A stretch of 52,789 nucleotides of DNA, taken from the NCBI GenBank assembly GCA_019694675.1, contig JAIBBK010000029.1:1-52789 (forward strand), written 5' to 3'. Shown piece by piece: positions 1 through 7,575 of this stretch. The notes beneath the pieces were generated by a model. It did not search any database. It was not told the DNA's origin and worked only from the letters and a program-made list of their open reading frames with translations. Source of the stretch: Ignavibacteria bacterium. GTDB lineage: Bacteria; Bacteroidota; Ignavibacteria; Tepidaquicellales; Tepidaquicellaceae. Each line of letters opens with the position of its first letter. The first letter of the stretch is position 1. A program made the position numbers and the translations under genes.

Positions 1-226
1 GTATATAACTTGTATCTTGCTCATTTCCCCAATCCGTTACAGCCCATCCCTTTAACGAATCTATAAATTCCAACCCTTTTATTAGTTTACTTACAGGAAT
101 ACTCTGCTGATACCATTGCGAGTACACTGAGCCTGTATTGAACGCATTGATGAACACAAAGATGCTGAAGAAATATAACAGGCTCGAAAGAAACGTAACA
201 GCGCGGGTATGTGGGATGTGTTTCAA
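1..226 (-). CDS. YCF48/BNR-type secreted protein, 5' part only (cut by window edge)
   Basis: This gene runs off the left edge of the window; 75 codons are visible. Read on the minus strand from 226 it begins with a TTG at the place where its paralogue at 1570-2871 has ATG, and upstream it has the same AAGGAAG ribosome-binding site. The encoded start (KHIPHTRAV, then a hydrophobic stretch ending near VYSQW) aligns over its whole length with the paralogue's signal peptide and first repeat (shared SQW, QSIPV, the pattern G-EF-GWA, and DT-YI). By analogy it is a secreted BNR/YCF48 beta-propeller protein, probably with a T9SS tail outside the window. The TTG start and export are inferred from the paralogue. 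Confidence 0.75.
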   Translation of the reverse strand, partial: MKHIPHTRAVTFLSSLLYFFSIFVFINAFNTGSVYSQWYQQSIPVSKLIKGLEFIDSLKGWAVTDWGNEQDTSYI

Positions 227-242
227 AATAACTTCCTTTATA

Positions 243-250
243 CAAACTTA
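243..250 (-). promoter_or_regulatory. Bacteroidetes-type -7 element for the cut-off BNR gene
   Basis: Minus-strand TAAGTTTG is an exact match to the Bacteroidetes -7 consensus TAnnTTTG. It lies 16 bases upstream of the TTG start. No TTG is visible where a -33 element would be; the dyad at 261-298 occupies that place, as expected of an activator-dependent promoter. Transcription would start near 238, leaving a leader of about 12 bases that still holds AAGGAAG. Confidence 0.55.
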
Positions 251-260
251 TGTGAAAAGG

Positions 261-298
261 TTTTTAGAAACTATGACCTGCGTCATAGTTTCTAAAAA
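261..298. promoter_or_regulatory. Perfect 17-bp inverted repeat with ATGAC-N4-GTCAT core, candidate CRP/FNR-type operator
   Basis: Arms 261-277 and 282-298 are perfect reverse complements around a 4-base loop (278-281). The core ATGAC (273-277) / GTCAT (282-286) recurs at 2918-2931 upstream of the paralogous gene, at exactly the same distance (53.5 bases) from the start codon and 29.5 bases from the first base of the -7 element. A 5-N4-5 dyad at about -41.5 is the layout of class II CRP/FNR-family sites. The arms end in A and T tracts, so a bidirectional terminator is the main alternative; conservation of the core and spacing, not the outer arms, favours an operator. Confidence 0.55.
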
Positions 299-456
299 TA
301 TTTTCTATTGCTCTTGCTGGATCAGCGCAACAGCAGTCCCACCGTCTGCACCCGGCCTCCGCGAATTATTTTCTTCATCTCATTACCTCTGCGTAAATCC
401 GTTTAATTGCCACTGCTTGAGCAAATGCTTCAACAATTCAATTCCCGGGATGAAGC

Positions 457-486
457 AAAAAAGGCCCGCACCTGTGCGCGGGCTTT
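457..486 (-). terminator. Rho-independent terminator downstream of the 518-1501 gene
   Basis: On the minus strand a GCCCGC / GCGGGC stem (464-469 with 478-483, 8-base loop) is followed by six T residues (complement of 457-462). It lies about 32 bases beyond the stop codon of the secreted-protein gene and fits an intrinsic terminator for transcription coming from that gene. The remaining non-coding bases between 299 and 456 show nothing I can assign. Confidence 0.7.
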
Positions 487-517
487 GTGTCAGTATCTGC
501 TAGGGAGACATGAGAAT

Positions 518-1501
518 CTATGATCTTTTCAATAAAGTCTCCAGCCTTCTTCTTATAAATTGATCCGGATGATAAAGCAGATACGCCGGCTCATCCATTA
601 CCTTCACATAGTCAATCCACACGCTTACATCTTTATACCAGTGAATCTCAAAATCAACCTTACAGGAATCGAAATATTCATACTTGTCCCTGTGGTCAAG
701 GCCTGGAGGAAAGCCCCTGTTTATTCCTGTGTCTGTTGAGTTGGCGGGAACGGAAACCCCGTTGGGAAGGAAGTCTTCAAGAAATCTTCCATTATACCCA
801 TTCTGACCAAGAAAACGATCTGTTGAAATATCCCTTTCATAAACTATTTCCCCATCGAAAGATCTTACCACAATCTTTATGACATTTTTGGCTGTTCCAT
901 ATGCGTCAGAAGAATCTATCCTCATTCGAGGTTTGATATACCACCGGTTGTCTTTCTGATATCCGTTTGCCTCCCACCGCCATTGCTTTTTCGGATCAAG
1001 AACCAATCCCGAAAATGAATGAACCGCATTTTCCTTAACCCCCTTGAGAACCGCTACAGAAATTCCCCTTTCATTTGGCGGAATCATGCTGATATCAAAA
1101 TATCTGGCAGTGACCGTTTCTCCCTGAAATGTCTCCGTAGTGTCTTTGCCCAAACTGTGATGCATGTATCTGAAACTGTCAGCCGTATTACTTTCTACCT
1201 GATGCACTATCACTTTTCCCAATGCAAATTGCATCAGTGTGTCAGGCTGAAAATAGCCTGAGATATTGTGCGAGTACAGACTGTCAAGTATGAATCCGTG
1301 ATAACCGGCTTCGCCTATTCCCCAGCCCTGCCACAGATTTACATTCAGTTCATCATACCAACTCCAGTTTGTAGAGTTTGTGACGTAATCATAATTAGGG
1401 TACGTTCCGCTGTAAGCGATTGTAAATTCTTTCGTCTGAGCATTTGATAACGCCTGAACGAAAATCGCAAAAACAACAAACAGAAAAATTGACTTCTTCA
1501 T
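518..1501 (-). CDS. Secreted protein of unknown function, 327 aa
   Basis: I do not recognise the family. Residues 1-22 form a signal peptide (KK, hydrophobic core, ending near SNAQ). The mature part is rich in Trp and Tyr (WSWYDELN, WQGWG near residues 45-62). It ends with a segment of alternating hydrophobic residues (VDFEIHWYKDVSVWIDYVKV, about residues 281-300) that looks like the last strands of a beta-sandwich. There is no PNPFN sorting tail, so it may stay in the periplasm or be a shortened relative of a longer T9SS protein. The ATG start has a purine-rich site (AGGGGGG) a few bases upstream. A terminator follows. It sits 68 bases downstream of the BNR gene at 1570-2871 and may share its transcript. 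Confidence 0.8.
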   Translation of the reverse strand: MKKSIFLFVVFAIFVQALSNAQTKEFTIAYSGTYPNYDYVTNSTNWSWYDELNVNLWQGWGIGEAGYHGFILDSLYSHNISGYFQPDTLMQFALGKVIVHQVESNTADSFRYMHHSLGKDTTETFQGETVTARYFDISMIPPNERGISVAVLKGVKENAVHSFSGLVLDPKKQWRWEANGYQKDNRWYIKPRMRIDSSDAYGTAKNVIKIVVRSFDGEIVYERDISTDRFLGQNGYNGRFLEDFLPNGVSVPANSTDTGINRGFPPGLDHRDKYEYFDSCKVDFEIHWYKDVSVWIDYVKVMDEPAYLLYHPDQFIRRRLETLLKRS

Positions 1502-1569
1502 GTTGCCCCCCTATTATTTAAGTTATTCTTGTCGCCTCTTGCTCTAAATCAATTGCAGGTGCTCACTGT

Positions 1570-2871
1570 TTATTTTAAATAGATCATCTTCCTTGAATCA
1601 GAAAAAACCATATTTCCTTCTGATGTTTTTGCTGTGAGTCTGTAAATATAAACCCCGGAGCTCAGGTTATCACCCGTGAAACTGTATTCGTAAGTTCCTG
1701 CCTGCAAAATACCTTCACCCGGCCACTTGAAAACCTGCCTGCCAAGCATGTCAAAAACTGCTATCTCTGCTTCTGACGATTGCTTAATGGTAAATCTGAT
1801 CACTGTTGATGAGTTGAACGGATTGGGATGGTTCTGATAGAGTTCAAATGTGCCCGGTGTTTCATTGCTCAGTCCGCCGATATATGTAAGTCCGCCGTTT
1901 GTTGTCTTCGAAATGCCATAATCAGCTGACCAACCTGTAAGTTCATCTTTGAAATGTATTGAATATGAAGCACTGGAATCAATCTGTGTAATCCAATTAT
2001 ATCCTCCATTTGTAGATTTAAATATTCTTTGAGTTCTTGTTCCGCACCATCCTATCGAATCATTTACGAAAAAGACAGAATGAACAGTTCCTCCACCAAT
2101 TGTAGCAGGATTTGAATAAGTCCAGCTCAACCCCCCATTATTTGTAATTCCAACCTTGTTATTAGTTAGAGCCACCCAACCCAAATGCTCGCTATTAAAT
2201 TGTATGTCCATTACATCCTCGCCGAATTGAAACAATTCAAACCAGTTCACACCCGCATTTACGGTTTTGAATATCTTGAAACTTCCTCCGCAATATCCGG
2301 TGTCTTGGTTTAAGAAATAGAGCGCTCTTGGCATGCTGATATGAAGTCCACTACTCCTATCTGTCCAGCTTATTCCACCGTTTGTTGTTAATTTTACTCC
2401 TCCAAAGAATCCATCGCATGCATAGCCTGCATTCTCATTTACAAAAAACATCTCAGTCATAATCAAAATATTACTTACAATGATACTTTCCCAATTCAAT
2501 CCTCCGTTGGTTGTTCGCAAGAACAGTGCGAATCCGCTGGTATCTGCTCCTCCTGCATAGCAAATATTGTCGCCCAATACATCTATGCAATACAGGCCGA
2601 CATTCCCTCTGAATTGAATATGCCAGTCAACTCCGCCGTTTGTTGTATGAATTATGTATGCGGTATCTGATGTTGAAGTGTTATATGAAATCGCCCAGCC
2701 GGTGTTTTCATTTGCAAACTCTATTCCCAGTATTGGTTTATTCACCGGAATGCTTTGAGGTACCCACTGAGAATGAAGATGCCCGGGCAGAGCAATCAGC
2801 ATGAAGATGCTGAAGAAATAAAACAGGCTCGATAGTAACCTGTCTGCGCGGGAATGTGAGGTATGTTTCAT
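1570..2871 (-). CDS. YCF48/BNR-repeat protein with T9SS type A sorting domain, 433 aa
   Basis: This is predicted to be exported by Sec and then placed on the surface by T9SS. An N-terminal signal peptide (about residues 1-35, ending near LHSQ) precedes at least six repeats with the BNR/YCF48 signature TTNGG-x-W (HTTNGG, RTTNGG, KLTTNGG, ITNNGG, KSTNGG, KTTNGG), which build a beta-propeller. Residues from about 345 form the sorting domain: YQNHPNPFNSST, VFDMLGRQVF, GTYEYSF and a basic end. The ATG at 2871 is preceded by AAGGAAG. The binding target is unknown; such proteins are often described only as stress-assembly-factor-like. It is a paralogue of the gene cut at the left edge, and the two share promoter design. 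Confidence 0.9.
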   Translation of the reverse strand: MKHTSHSRADRLLSSLFYFFSIFMLIALPGHLHSQWVPQSIPVNKPILGIEFANENTGWAISYNTSTSDTAYIIHTTNGGVDWHIQFRGNVGLYCIDVLGDNICYAGGADTSGFALFLRTTNGGLNWESIIVSNILIMTEMFFVNENAGYACDGFFGGVKLTTNGGISWTDRSSGLHISMPRALYFLNQDTGYCGGSFKIFKTVNAGVNWFELFQFGEDVMDIQFNSEHLGWVALTNNKVGITNNGGLSWTYSNPATIGGGTVHSVFFVNDSIGWCGTRTQRIFKSTNGGYNWITQIDSSASYSIHFKDELTGWSADYGISKTTNGGLTYIGGLSNETPGTFELYQNHPNPFNSSTVIRFTIKQSSEAEIAVFDMLGRQVFKWPGEGILQAGTYEYSFTGDNLSSGVYIYRLTAKTSEGNMVFSDSRKMIYLK

Positions 2872-2887
2872 GATTACTTCCTTTATA

Positions 2888-2895
2888 CAAAACTA
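2888..2895 (-). promoter_or_regulatory. Bacteroidetes-type -7 element for the BNR gene
   Basis: Minus-strand TAGTTTTG matches TAnnTTTG exactly and lies 16 bases upstream of the ATG at 2871, the same distance as in the left-edge paralogue. There is no visible -33 TTG. Confidence 0.55.
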
Positions 2896-2917
2896 CGGAG
2901 GATAGATTTCAGAAACT

Positions 2918-2931
2918 ATGACTTTGGTCAT
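2918..2931. promoter_or_regulatory. ATGAC-N4-GTCAT dyad, second copy of the candidate activator site
   Basis: ATGAC (2918-2922) and GTCAT (2927-2931) are separated by TTTG. The centre is 53.5 bases from the start codon, identical to the copy at 273-286. The flanking AGAAACT is also shared on one side, but the outer arms pair imperfectly here (TTTCA / TGTTTTGAAA). That separates the conserved core from mere hairpin formation. Confidence 0.5.
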
Positions 2932-2939
2932 GTTTTGAA

Positions 2940-3195
2940 AACAAGATTCGGCAGTTCGAAGGTGTCTTGTCGGGAGGGAAGATATGCAAACCAGAGATCT
3001 TCTTTCCTTCAGTCAATGCCGGAAAATTTCAACCGTTACCGGAACTGTGCCGCCCAAAGAAGGTCATAGATATAATCAAATTCCATGACTGCCAATGTGC
3101 TGCAGAAGCATTGGAATTTCTGATGTAAGCAAATCATGCATCCACGGCAATAATCATCCGCGAATGCATGAGGGTTTTTCAGAAGACAAAGATCG
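2940..3195. other. Non-coding spacer with two nested inverted repeats
   Basis: The gene-free stretch is 2872-3195; its first part is the BNR promoter. The rest holds AAATTCCA (3078-3085) paired with TGGAATTT (3112-3119) with an inner AATG/CATT pair, and TCATGCAT (3134-3141) paired with ATGCATGA (3164-3171). The second hairpin lies about 25 bases past the stop of the 3196-4089 gene and could help end its transcript, though it lacks a strong T run on that strand. No credible gene was seen. Confidence 0.4.
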
Positions 3196-4089
3196 CTACT
3201 TGATAAGAACCATCATGGAACTCTTTCTGAACTTCCCGCCGCCGGAAAGCGCTTCTGCATCAATGCTGTAAATGTAACTGCCGCTTGCGAGGTTGGATGC
3301 ATCAAACCGTAATCTGTACCTTCCCATCTCATATCTGCCTTCCACAGCGGTCTCCAACTGCCTGCCAAGCATATCAAATATCCTGATCTGTAAGTAAGAA
3401 GGCTCAGGCACTGCAAAGATGATCTCAGTTGATGCATTAAAAGGGTTTGGGTAGTTCTGATCCAGTTCATAGGAAGTGATTTCCACTCCCGGGCCTGTCC
3501 TGTTCACAAGTTTGAAATTGTCGATCCAGACATTATCGGAATTTCTGCCAAGCACGCCGGCATCAAGCATTCTGTAATTGACTGCAAAGTAAACGCTCTT
3601 ACCTGCAAATGCGGAAAGGTCATAGCTCTTCTTGTGCCATGCGCCAATCGGCCCGTCGGCTTTGAACCTGTCGATCTCCGTAAAGTCGGCAAGCTGATTT
3701 CCGGAAACTGAAACAAGCACTCTCAAGGAATCTTTGAAGTTCTTGTCAACCGCTCCGCACCAGAAAGACATCTCATCATATTTTTCGATGACCGGAAGCT
3801 GAGGAGTGATCAGCCATTCGTCAATCACGCGTTGTTCATTCGCATTGAGCGCATCAAACTTAACGAAGTACCTGCCTGCCTGCGGATTCATCGGGCCTCC
3901 GTTTGTGAATGTGAAAGCTTCGTAAAGCAAAGGGTAATCCACGAGATTGCCGTCGTTGTTGAGTATGATCCATCCCCGTGATTCGGGGCTGAGAGTATCG
4001 AAGAGTTCCTCGAACTTAATTAACTGCCCGAATGCAGTTTGCCTTAAAGATAACAGGAACAAAAGCGATATGAGTAGTCTGCTGAGCAT
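3196..4089 (-). CDS. T9SS-secreted protein with choice-of-anchor-J-type beta-sandwich, 297 aa
   Basis: Residues 1-21 are a signal peptide (LLISLLFLLSL core, ending near FG-QL). Residues about 24-195 resemble the choice-of-anchor J / cleaved-adhesin jelly roll: FEELFDTLSPESRGW, DEWLITPQL, then VWIDNFKL at the end. The C-terminal sorting domain has NYPNPFNAST (about 212-221), IFDMLGRQLE and GSYIYSI. It should be secreted and attached to the cell surface, possibly binding polymer. The ATG overlaps the stop of the upstream phosphoesterase by one base (TGATG), so translation is coupled. The ligand is unknown. Confidence 0.85.
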   Translation of the reverse strand: MLSRLLISLLFLLSLRQTAFGQLIKFEELFDTLSPESRGWIILNNDGNLVDYPLLYEAFTFTNGGPMNPQAGRYFVKFDALNANEQRVIDEWLITPQLPVIEKYDEMSFWCGAVDKNFKDSLRVLVSVSGNQLADFTEIDRFKADGPIGAWHKKSYDLSAFAGKSVYFAVNYRMLDAGVLGRNSDNVWIDNFKLVNRTGPGVEITSYELDQNYPNPFNASTEIIFAVPEPSYLQIRIFDMLGRQLETAVEGRYEMGRYRLRFDASNLASGSYIYSIDAEALSGGGKFRKSSMMVLIK

Positions 4090-5723
4090 CAGAAGCAGAA
4101 TCCGGGAAACATTATTGACTTAACTCTCTCAAGCATCTTGAGCGACTCGCCAACAGTCTGTGGCACAGGTTCGTTTATGTTTGCATGCTTCATTGCGATC
4201 TCAACAAGTCCCCTCTGATATCCGGACAGCTTCTCATTGTTGAAATATTCCCTGTCACCGAAATACTCAAATGGCCTTGGTACGGTCACCGGCCATGTGC
4301 TTCTGTCTCTCGGTGTGTCAAGATTAAACACATTGTTCAGTGTGTGCGGATTGAACTCGTCCCGGTTAGTGAGATACGGGAATCCGTGTTTCTCTTTCAG
4401 CGTCTTGATCACGCTTGTATGCTCAAACTCCGTGTTGATGATCGTGTTCTTCTTAAGATATGCCGATACGAGCACTGTGGGCACCCGCACTCCCGACCTG
4501 TTGAACTGAAATCCCATTTCATTTTCATGCGAAAACGGCGGGGGGAAATTGAAGTACGGAGGCGTTACCCTGATTGGCGGCACATGATCATGACATCCTC
4601 CGTGTTCATCATATGTAATTATCAGAAGCGTGTTCTTCCAGTTGTTGTTCTTGCTGTCAGAGTTTTTGATCGCCGTATAAACTGTGTGTATGAGCCTTTC
4701 GCCCGCAAGCACATTTGACGGCCCCGGGAAATTCGTATTCTGAAGAATCCCTTCGTCAGGCGGATGCTCGTCATTATGGAACCAGTGCATCCGCGGTTCT
4801 ACGAATGAGTATTTGGGCAGATTACCGGTGGCAACATCTGAAAGAAATTTGTCGAATGTACAAAAATGATCAAGGTGTTTCAGAAGTTGGGGAAGATGAA
4901 GCAGTAAAGTCGCCGGAATGATGTCGAGCACATCAAAGTAAACTTTCCAGGGCACATTGTAATCGCTGAGCCGGTTGTAAACCGTCGGTGCGGCATTCTG
5001 AATCCATCTTGCCGACGGCGCATTGTTCACATAGCCCCATGAGGAAGCAGAGTTGAAGAATGAGCGGTTGCAGTACGTCTGGCTCGGTACCGAGCAGAAC
5101 CAGTGATCGCAGACCGCAAATTCCTTTGCAAGCGTGCTGATTACCGGAACTGCCGCCGGCGGGAAACATCCCATGATGATCTTGTATTCCTCATCCTTCG
5201 GGTACCTTCCGAAAAAGAGTTTGAAGTAATAAATGTAATCAGTTACAAATCCTTTCATTGCTGCAGTGTCGGGCACGGGAAACGGCTCATTGTATGGCGG
5301 CTGCATTTGTGATACATGCCTGTACCTGTTGGAGTCAGGCAGGATGGTGCTGAACAACTGTGTGTTCACGTGCGGGTATTCTTCCCCCGGATCCGGACTC
5401 GGGTTGGTCATCACAGTATCCCTGTAAACATGCACGCTGTCTTTTGAGTAGACAGTGTCCTGCGGATTGACGTTGAGCGGATTGGAGATGTTCTTTCCGA
5501 TGACACCTTCAAATCTCTGTCCCGGCGGAACTTCTTCCGGACTGTAAAGATATCCGAGCATATTATCGAAGGACCTGTTCTCAAGCATAAGCACCACGAT
5601 GTGTTCGTACTTGTCAATGCCGGATATCTCAGACGCATCCCTGAAATACTTCGGAAGGCCTGCGCCCAATGCGCTTAAAGCAATTCCCGACGCGCCGAAT
5701 TTCAGAAAGTCTCTTCTCTTCAT
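4089..5723 (-). CDS. Tat-exported phosphoesterase (phospholipase C / acid phosphatase family), 544 aa
   Basis: This is an alkaline-phosphatase-superfamily phosphoesterase of the PF04185 type. The N-terminus MKRRDFLKFG has the twin-arginine signal pattern RR-x-FLK, followed by a hydrophobic stretch to about residue 22. The hallmark ENRSFDN is at 48-54, the conserved segment SVPSQT-CNRSF at 211-222 would carry the nucleophile, and the metal-binding block YDEHGG-CHDH lies at 371-380. Family members hydrolyse phosphodiester or phosphomonoester bonds of lipids or nucleotides; the substrate cannot be told here. The length is normal for the family. It starts a two-gene operon with the T9SS cargo. 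An 8-bp inverted repeat (CGGCAAGT 5731-5738 / ACTTGCCG 5768-5775) and a near-consensus TATGTTTC lie upstream. Confidence 0.92.
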   Translation of the reverse strand: MKRRDFLKFGASGIALSALGAGLPKYFRDASEISGIDKYEHIVVLMLENRSFDNMLGYLYSPEEVPPGQRFEGVIGKNISNPLNVNPQDTVYSKDSVHVYRDTVMTNPSPDPGEEYPHVNTQLFSTILPDSNRYRHVSQMQPPYNEPFPVPDTAAMKGFVTDYIYYFKLFFGRYPKDEEYKIIMGCFPPAAVPVISTLAKEFAVCDHWFCSVPSQTYCNRSFFNSASSWGYVNNAPSARWIQNAAPTVYNRLSDYNVPWKVYFDVLDIIPATLLLHLPQLLKHLDHFCTFDKFLSDVATGNLPKYSFVEPRMHWFHNDEHPPDEGILQNTNFPGPSNVLAGERLIHTVYTAIKNSDSKNNNWKNTLLIITYDEHGGCHDHVPPIRVTPPYFNFPPPFSHENEMGFQFNRSGVRVPTVLVSAYLKKNTIINTEFEHTSVIKTLKEKHGFPYLTNRDEFNPHTLNNVFNLDTPRDRSTWPVTVPRPFEYFGDREYFNNEKLSGYQRGLVEIAMKHANINEPVPQTVGESLKMLERVKSIMFPGFCF

Positions 5724-5876
5724 AAGATTGCGGCAAGTTTAATAAAAGCCTGTCAATTATGAAACATACTTGCCGGAGTTTGAAAAGGCCATGCTTCACT
5801 CCCGATGCCGTCTTTTTTTGAGATTGAACTTTGCTCTGCAAATTCCATTATTTGCCGAAGTTCAAATCAAGTGAGT

Positions 5877-6200
5877 ATGAACGGAAATCCCGGGAACAAA
5901 ACAGCTCTTACGATCCTTGCCGCAGGAATTACACTGGCTCTTTCGGCAGGAATCTATGCGCTCGCTTTCTTCTTCATGGGAATACTGGTCTTTGCATGTC
6001 AGAATTCAATACCGGACTGGATCTATATGATCCTCGTCGCTGGCATGCCGGCAATACTGCTCTCCGCTTGCATAACCACTGTTTATTTGTATTACAGGAG
6101 GCAAAGCCTTCTTACAGCCGTTATTGTATATTCGGGCGGTGTTTTCTTCTCGGGGATGCTCTTCATTGCGTGGTTCCTGCTCATGGCAAACTACTGCTGA
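5877..6200 (+). CDS. Small integral membrane protein, unknown function, about 107 aa
   Basis: This is the only plausible plus-strand gene. From ATG 5877 (or GTG 5871) it encodes MNGNPGNKT and three long hydrophobic stretches: about residues 9-33, 44-64 and 75-101. They are separated by short polar loops (QNSIPDW; YYRRQS). The open frame extends back to 5805, but the part before 5871 is polar and unlike a membrane-protein start. No clear ribosome-binding site is seen, which is common in Bacteroidetes; GAACTTTG at 5827-5834 is one mismatch from TAnnTTTG. Three well-spaced membrane helices are unlikely by chance. Function unknown. Confidence 0.55.
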   Translation: MNGNPGNKTALTILAAGITLALSAGIYALAFFFMGILVFACQNSIPDWIYMILVAGMPAILLSACITTVYLYYRRQSLLTAVIVYSGGVFFSGMLFIAWFLLMANYC

Positions 6201-6458
6201 ATCGTAAGGAGCATGGAAATATGAAGTAAGTTGGGTGGCGTGGGAGGATTACGGAACTATGGAATGTCTGCAAGTTCAATGCAGGTTTGAGAACTTTCAG
6301 AAGTTGTTGCGGAAGAACGGATTAAGATCGGGTAGTGCAGGCAGGCTTGTTGCAGGACACTTTAAGAATATCAGTGTTGCGGAATGTGCGGATGTTAATG
6401 CTAATGTATTTCCGGCTTCAAAGGAAGCCGGAGCTGTGAACTCTTGCTTACCGGCAAA
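6201..6458. other. Convergent spacer with a perfect 8-bp hairpin
   Basis: Between the plus-strand membrane gene and the minus-strand mlaD the sequence is non-coding as far as I can tell. It contains CCGGCTTC (6412-6419) and GAAGCCGG (6424-6431) around an AAAG loop, a stable hairpin 28 bases past the mlaD stop. No long T run follows on either strand, so it may be a weak or factor-assisted terminator or an RNA 3'-end stabiliser. Confidence 0.4.
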
Positions 6459-7538
6459 TCACTTTCCTCTTGCATCAAGACTGTCAAGCTTTTTCTGAAG
6501 TTCATTTCTCATTGTCTCGAGTTTAATCTGAAGCTCACGAAGTTCTGTTTCTCTTTGTTCAAGATCAAACTCTTTGTTCAGAATCCGGTTTTCGCGGGAA
6601 GCCATTGTCTGCTGGTATTGCGACTTGTCCCAGTAACCAAGATCTTCAAAATATCCCTTGAACAGGAAATTGTGTTTGAGAGCTTCCATGTTCTGGTAGA
6701 AGCTGAATGAGCCCATTTCAAGATTTGCAGTTGTTCGGTTCGTATTTCTTACCACTCCCTTGATGTTGTTTGCAAAGGATGTGTCCGTCAGTAGTGTTCC
6801 TACAAAACTCTCGCTAGAGTTTATCTTTGTCGTGATCTCGCCGAGGTTGTCAGTTATGGTCCTGATACTCTGGGTAAGGCTCTGAATATCGCCGGTTACC
6901 GTATTTATTGTTCCTGATGTCTGTGCAAGTATTCTGTCTATCTTCTCCGTTGAGCCTGCAATGTTTGATGTGAGCGAATCCAGATTGTCGTAAAGATCGC
7001 TGTTGTTTATGAGCCGTCCGAGCGTGCCTTCTCCCTGATTGACCTTCTTCGTGATCTCGGAGATCTCCTTTGCGATAACTTCTGCTTCTTTCGAAGACTG
7101 ATTCAGGTTGTTTATGATGTCTCCCAACTGCGCCGGCATGACTGCCTTCAAAGTGTCGCCGCTTTCAACCGAAGCTGAGCCGGGGGTACCGCCGGATATC
7201 ATTAGCACCTTGTTTCCAACAAGTCCTTCGGAATTAATGGATGCTTCGGAGTCTTTCTTGATGAAATGCCGTACATCGCTTTTTATGTTCATGATCACTT
7301 TCACTTTGTCGGTTGACATTATCACAATGGACTTCACTGTGCCTACATTGATGCCGGCAAACTGCACGTTATTTCCCTCGTTCAGCCCGTTTACGGAAGA
7401 GAATGTGGAAGTGATCTCGAAAGTCTTGGTAAAGAGGTTGTCCCTGCTTCCGATGTAGAACAATCCTGCAATGAGAAGCAGCAGGCCGGCTGTTATGAAG
7501 ATGCCGAGCTTAAGAAGTTTTGATTTATCCATTCCCAT
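6459..7538 (-). CDS. mlaD: MlaD/MCE-family lipid transport protein, 359 aa
   Basis: This is the substrate-binding ring subunit of an Mla-type ABC transporter that moves phospholipid between inner and outer membranes. A single membrane anchor spans about residues 9-28. The MCE domain follows (about 37-115: FSSVNGLNEGNNVQFAGI, NSEGLVGNKVL). After it come a long helical region and a charged, coiled-coil-like end (about 312-355, many E/L/K). It is followed upstream by mlaF and mlaE in the expected order. The ATG at 7538 was kept; a second ATG two codons on is possible. The long helical tail is typical of MCE proteins that form a tube or needle. Confidence 0.92.
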   Translation of the reverse strand: MGMDKSKLLKLGIFITAGLLLLIAGLFYIGSRDNLFTKTFEITSTFSSVNGLNEGNNVQFAGINVGTVKSIVIMSTDKVKVIMNIKSDVRHFIKKDSEASINSEGLVGNKVLMISGGTPGSASVESGDTLKAVMPAQLGDIINNLNQSSKEAEVIAKEISEITKKVNQGEGTLGRLINNSDLYDNLDSLTSNIAGSTEKIDRILAQTSGTINTVTGDIQSLTQSIRTITDNLGEITTKINSSESFVGTLLTDTSFANNIKGVVRNTNRTTANLEMGSFSFYQNMEALKHNFLFKGYFEDLGYWDKSQYQQTMASRENRILNKEFDLEQRETELRELQIKLETMRNELQKKLDSLDARGK

Positions 7539-7575
7539 ATTAACTGAAGTTTACTTTGCTGTCAGGTTGTTCGGC

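Noticed and set aside
138..503. Plus-strand 121-codon open frame
   Set aside because: It runs antisense to the BNR gene start and through the promoter dyad and terminator. Its composition is not protein-like and it has no ribosome-binding site.
5831..6229. Second plus-strand frame overlapping the small membrane protein
   Set aside because: It is a shifted frame of the same region with a mixed Cys/His/Arg-rich product; the membrane-protein frame has three clear hydrophobic helices.
6235..6710. Plus-strand open frames at the 3' end of mlaD
   Set aside because: They cross the hairpin and are antisense to the mlaD coiled-coil end. No start signal and no recognisable product.
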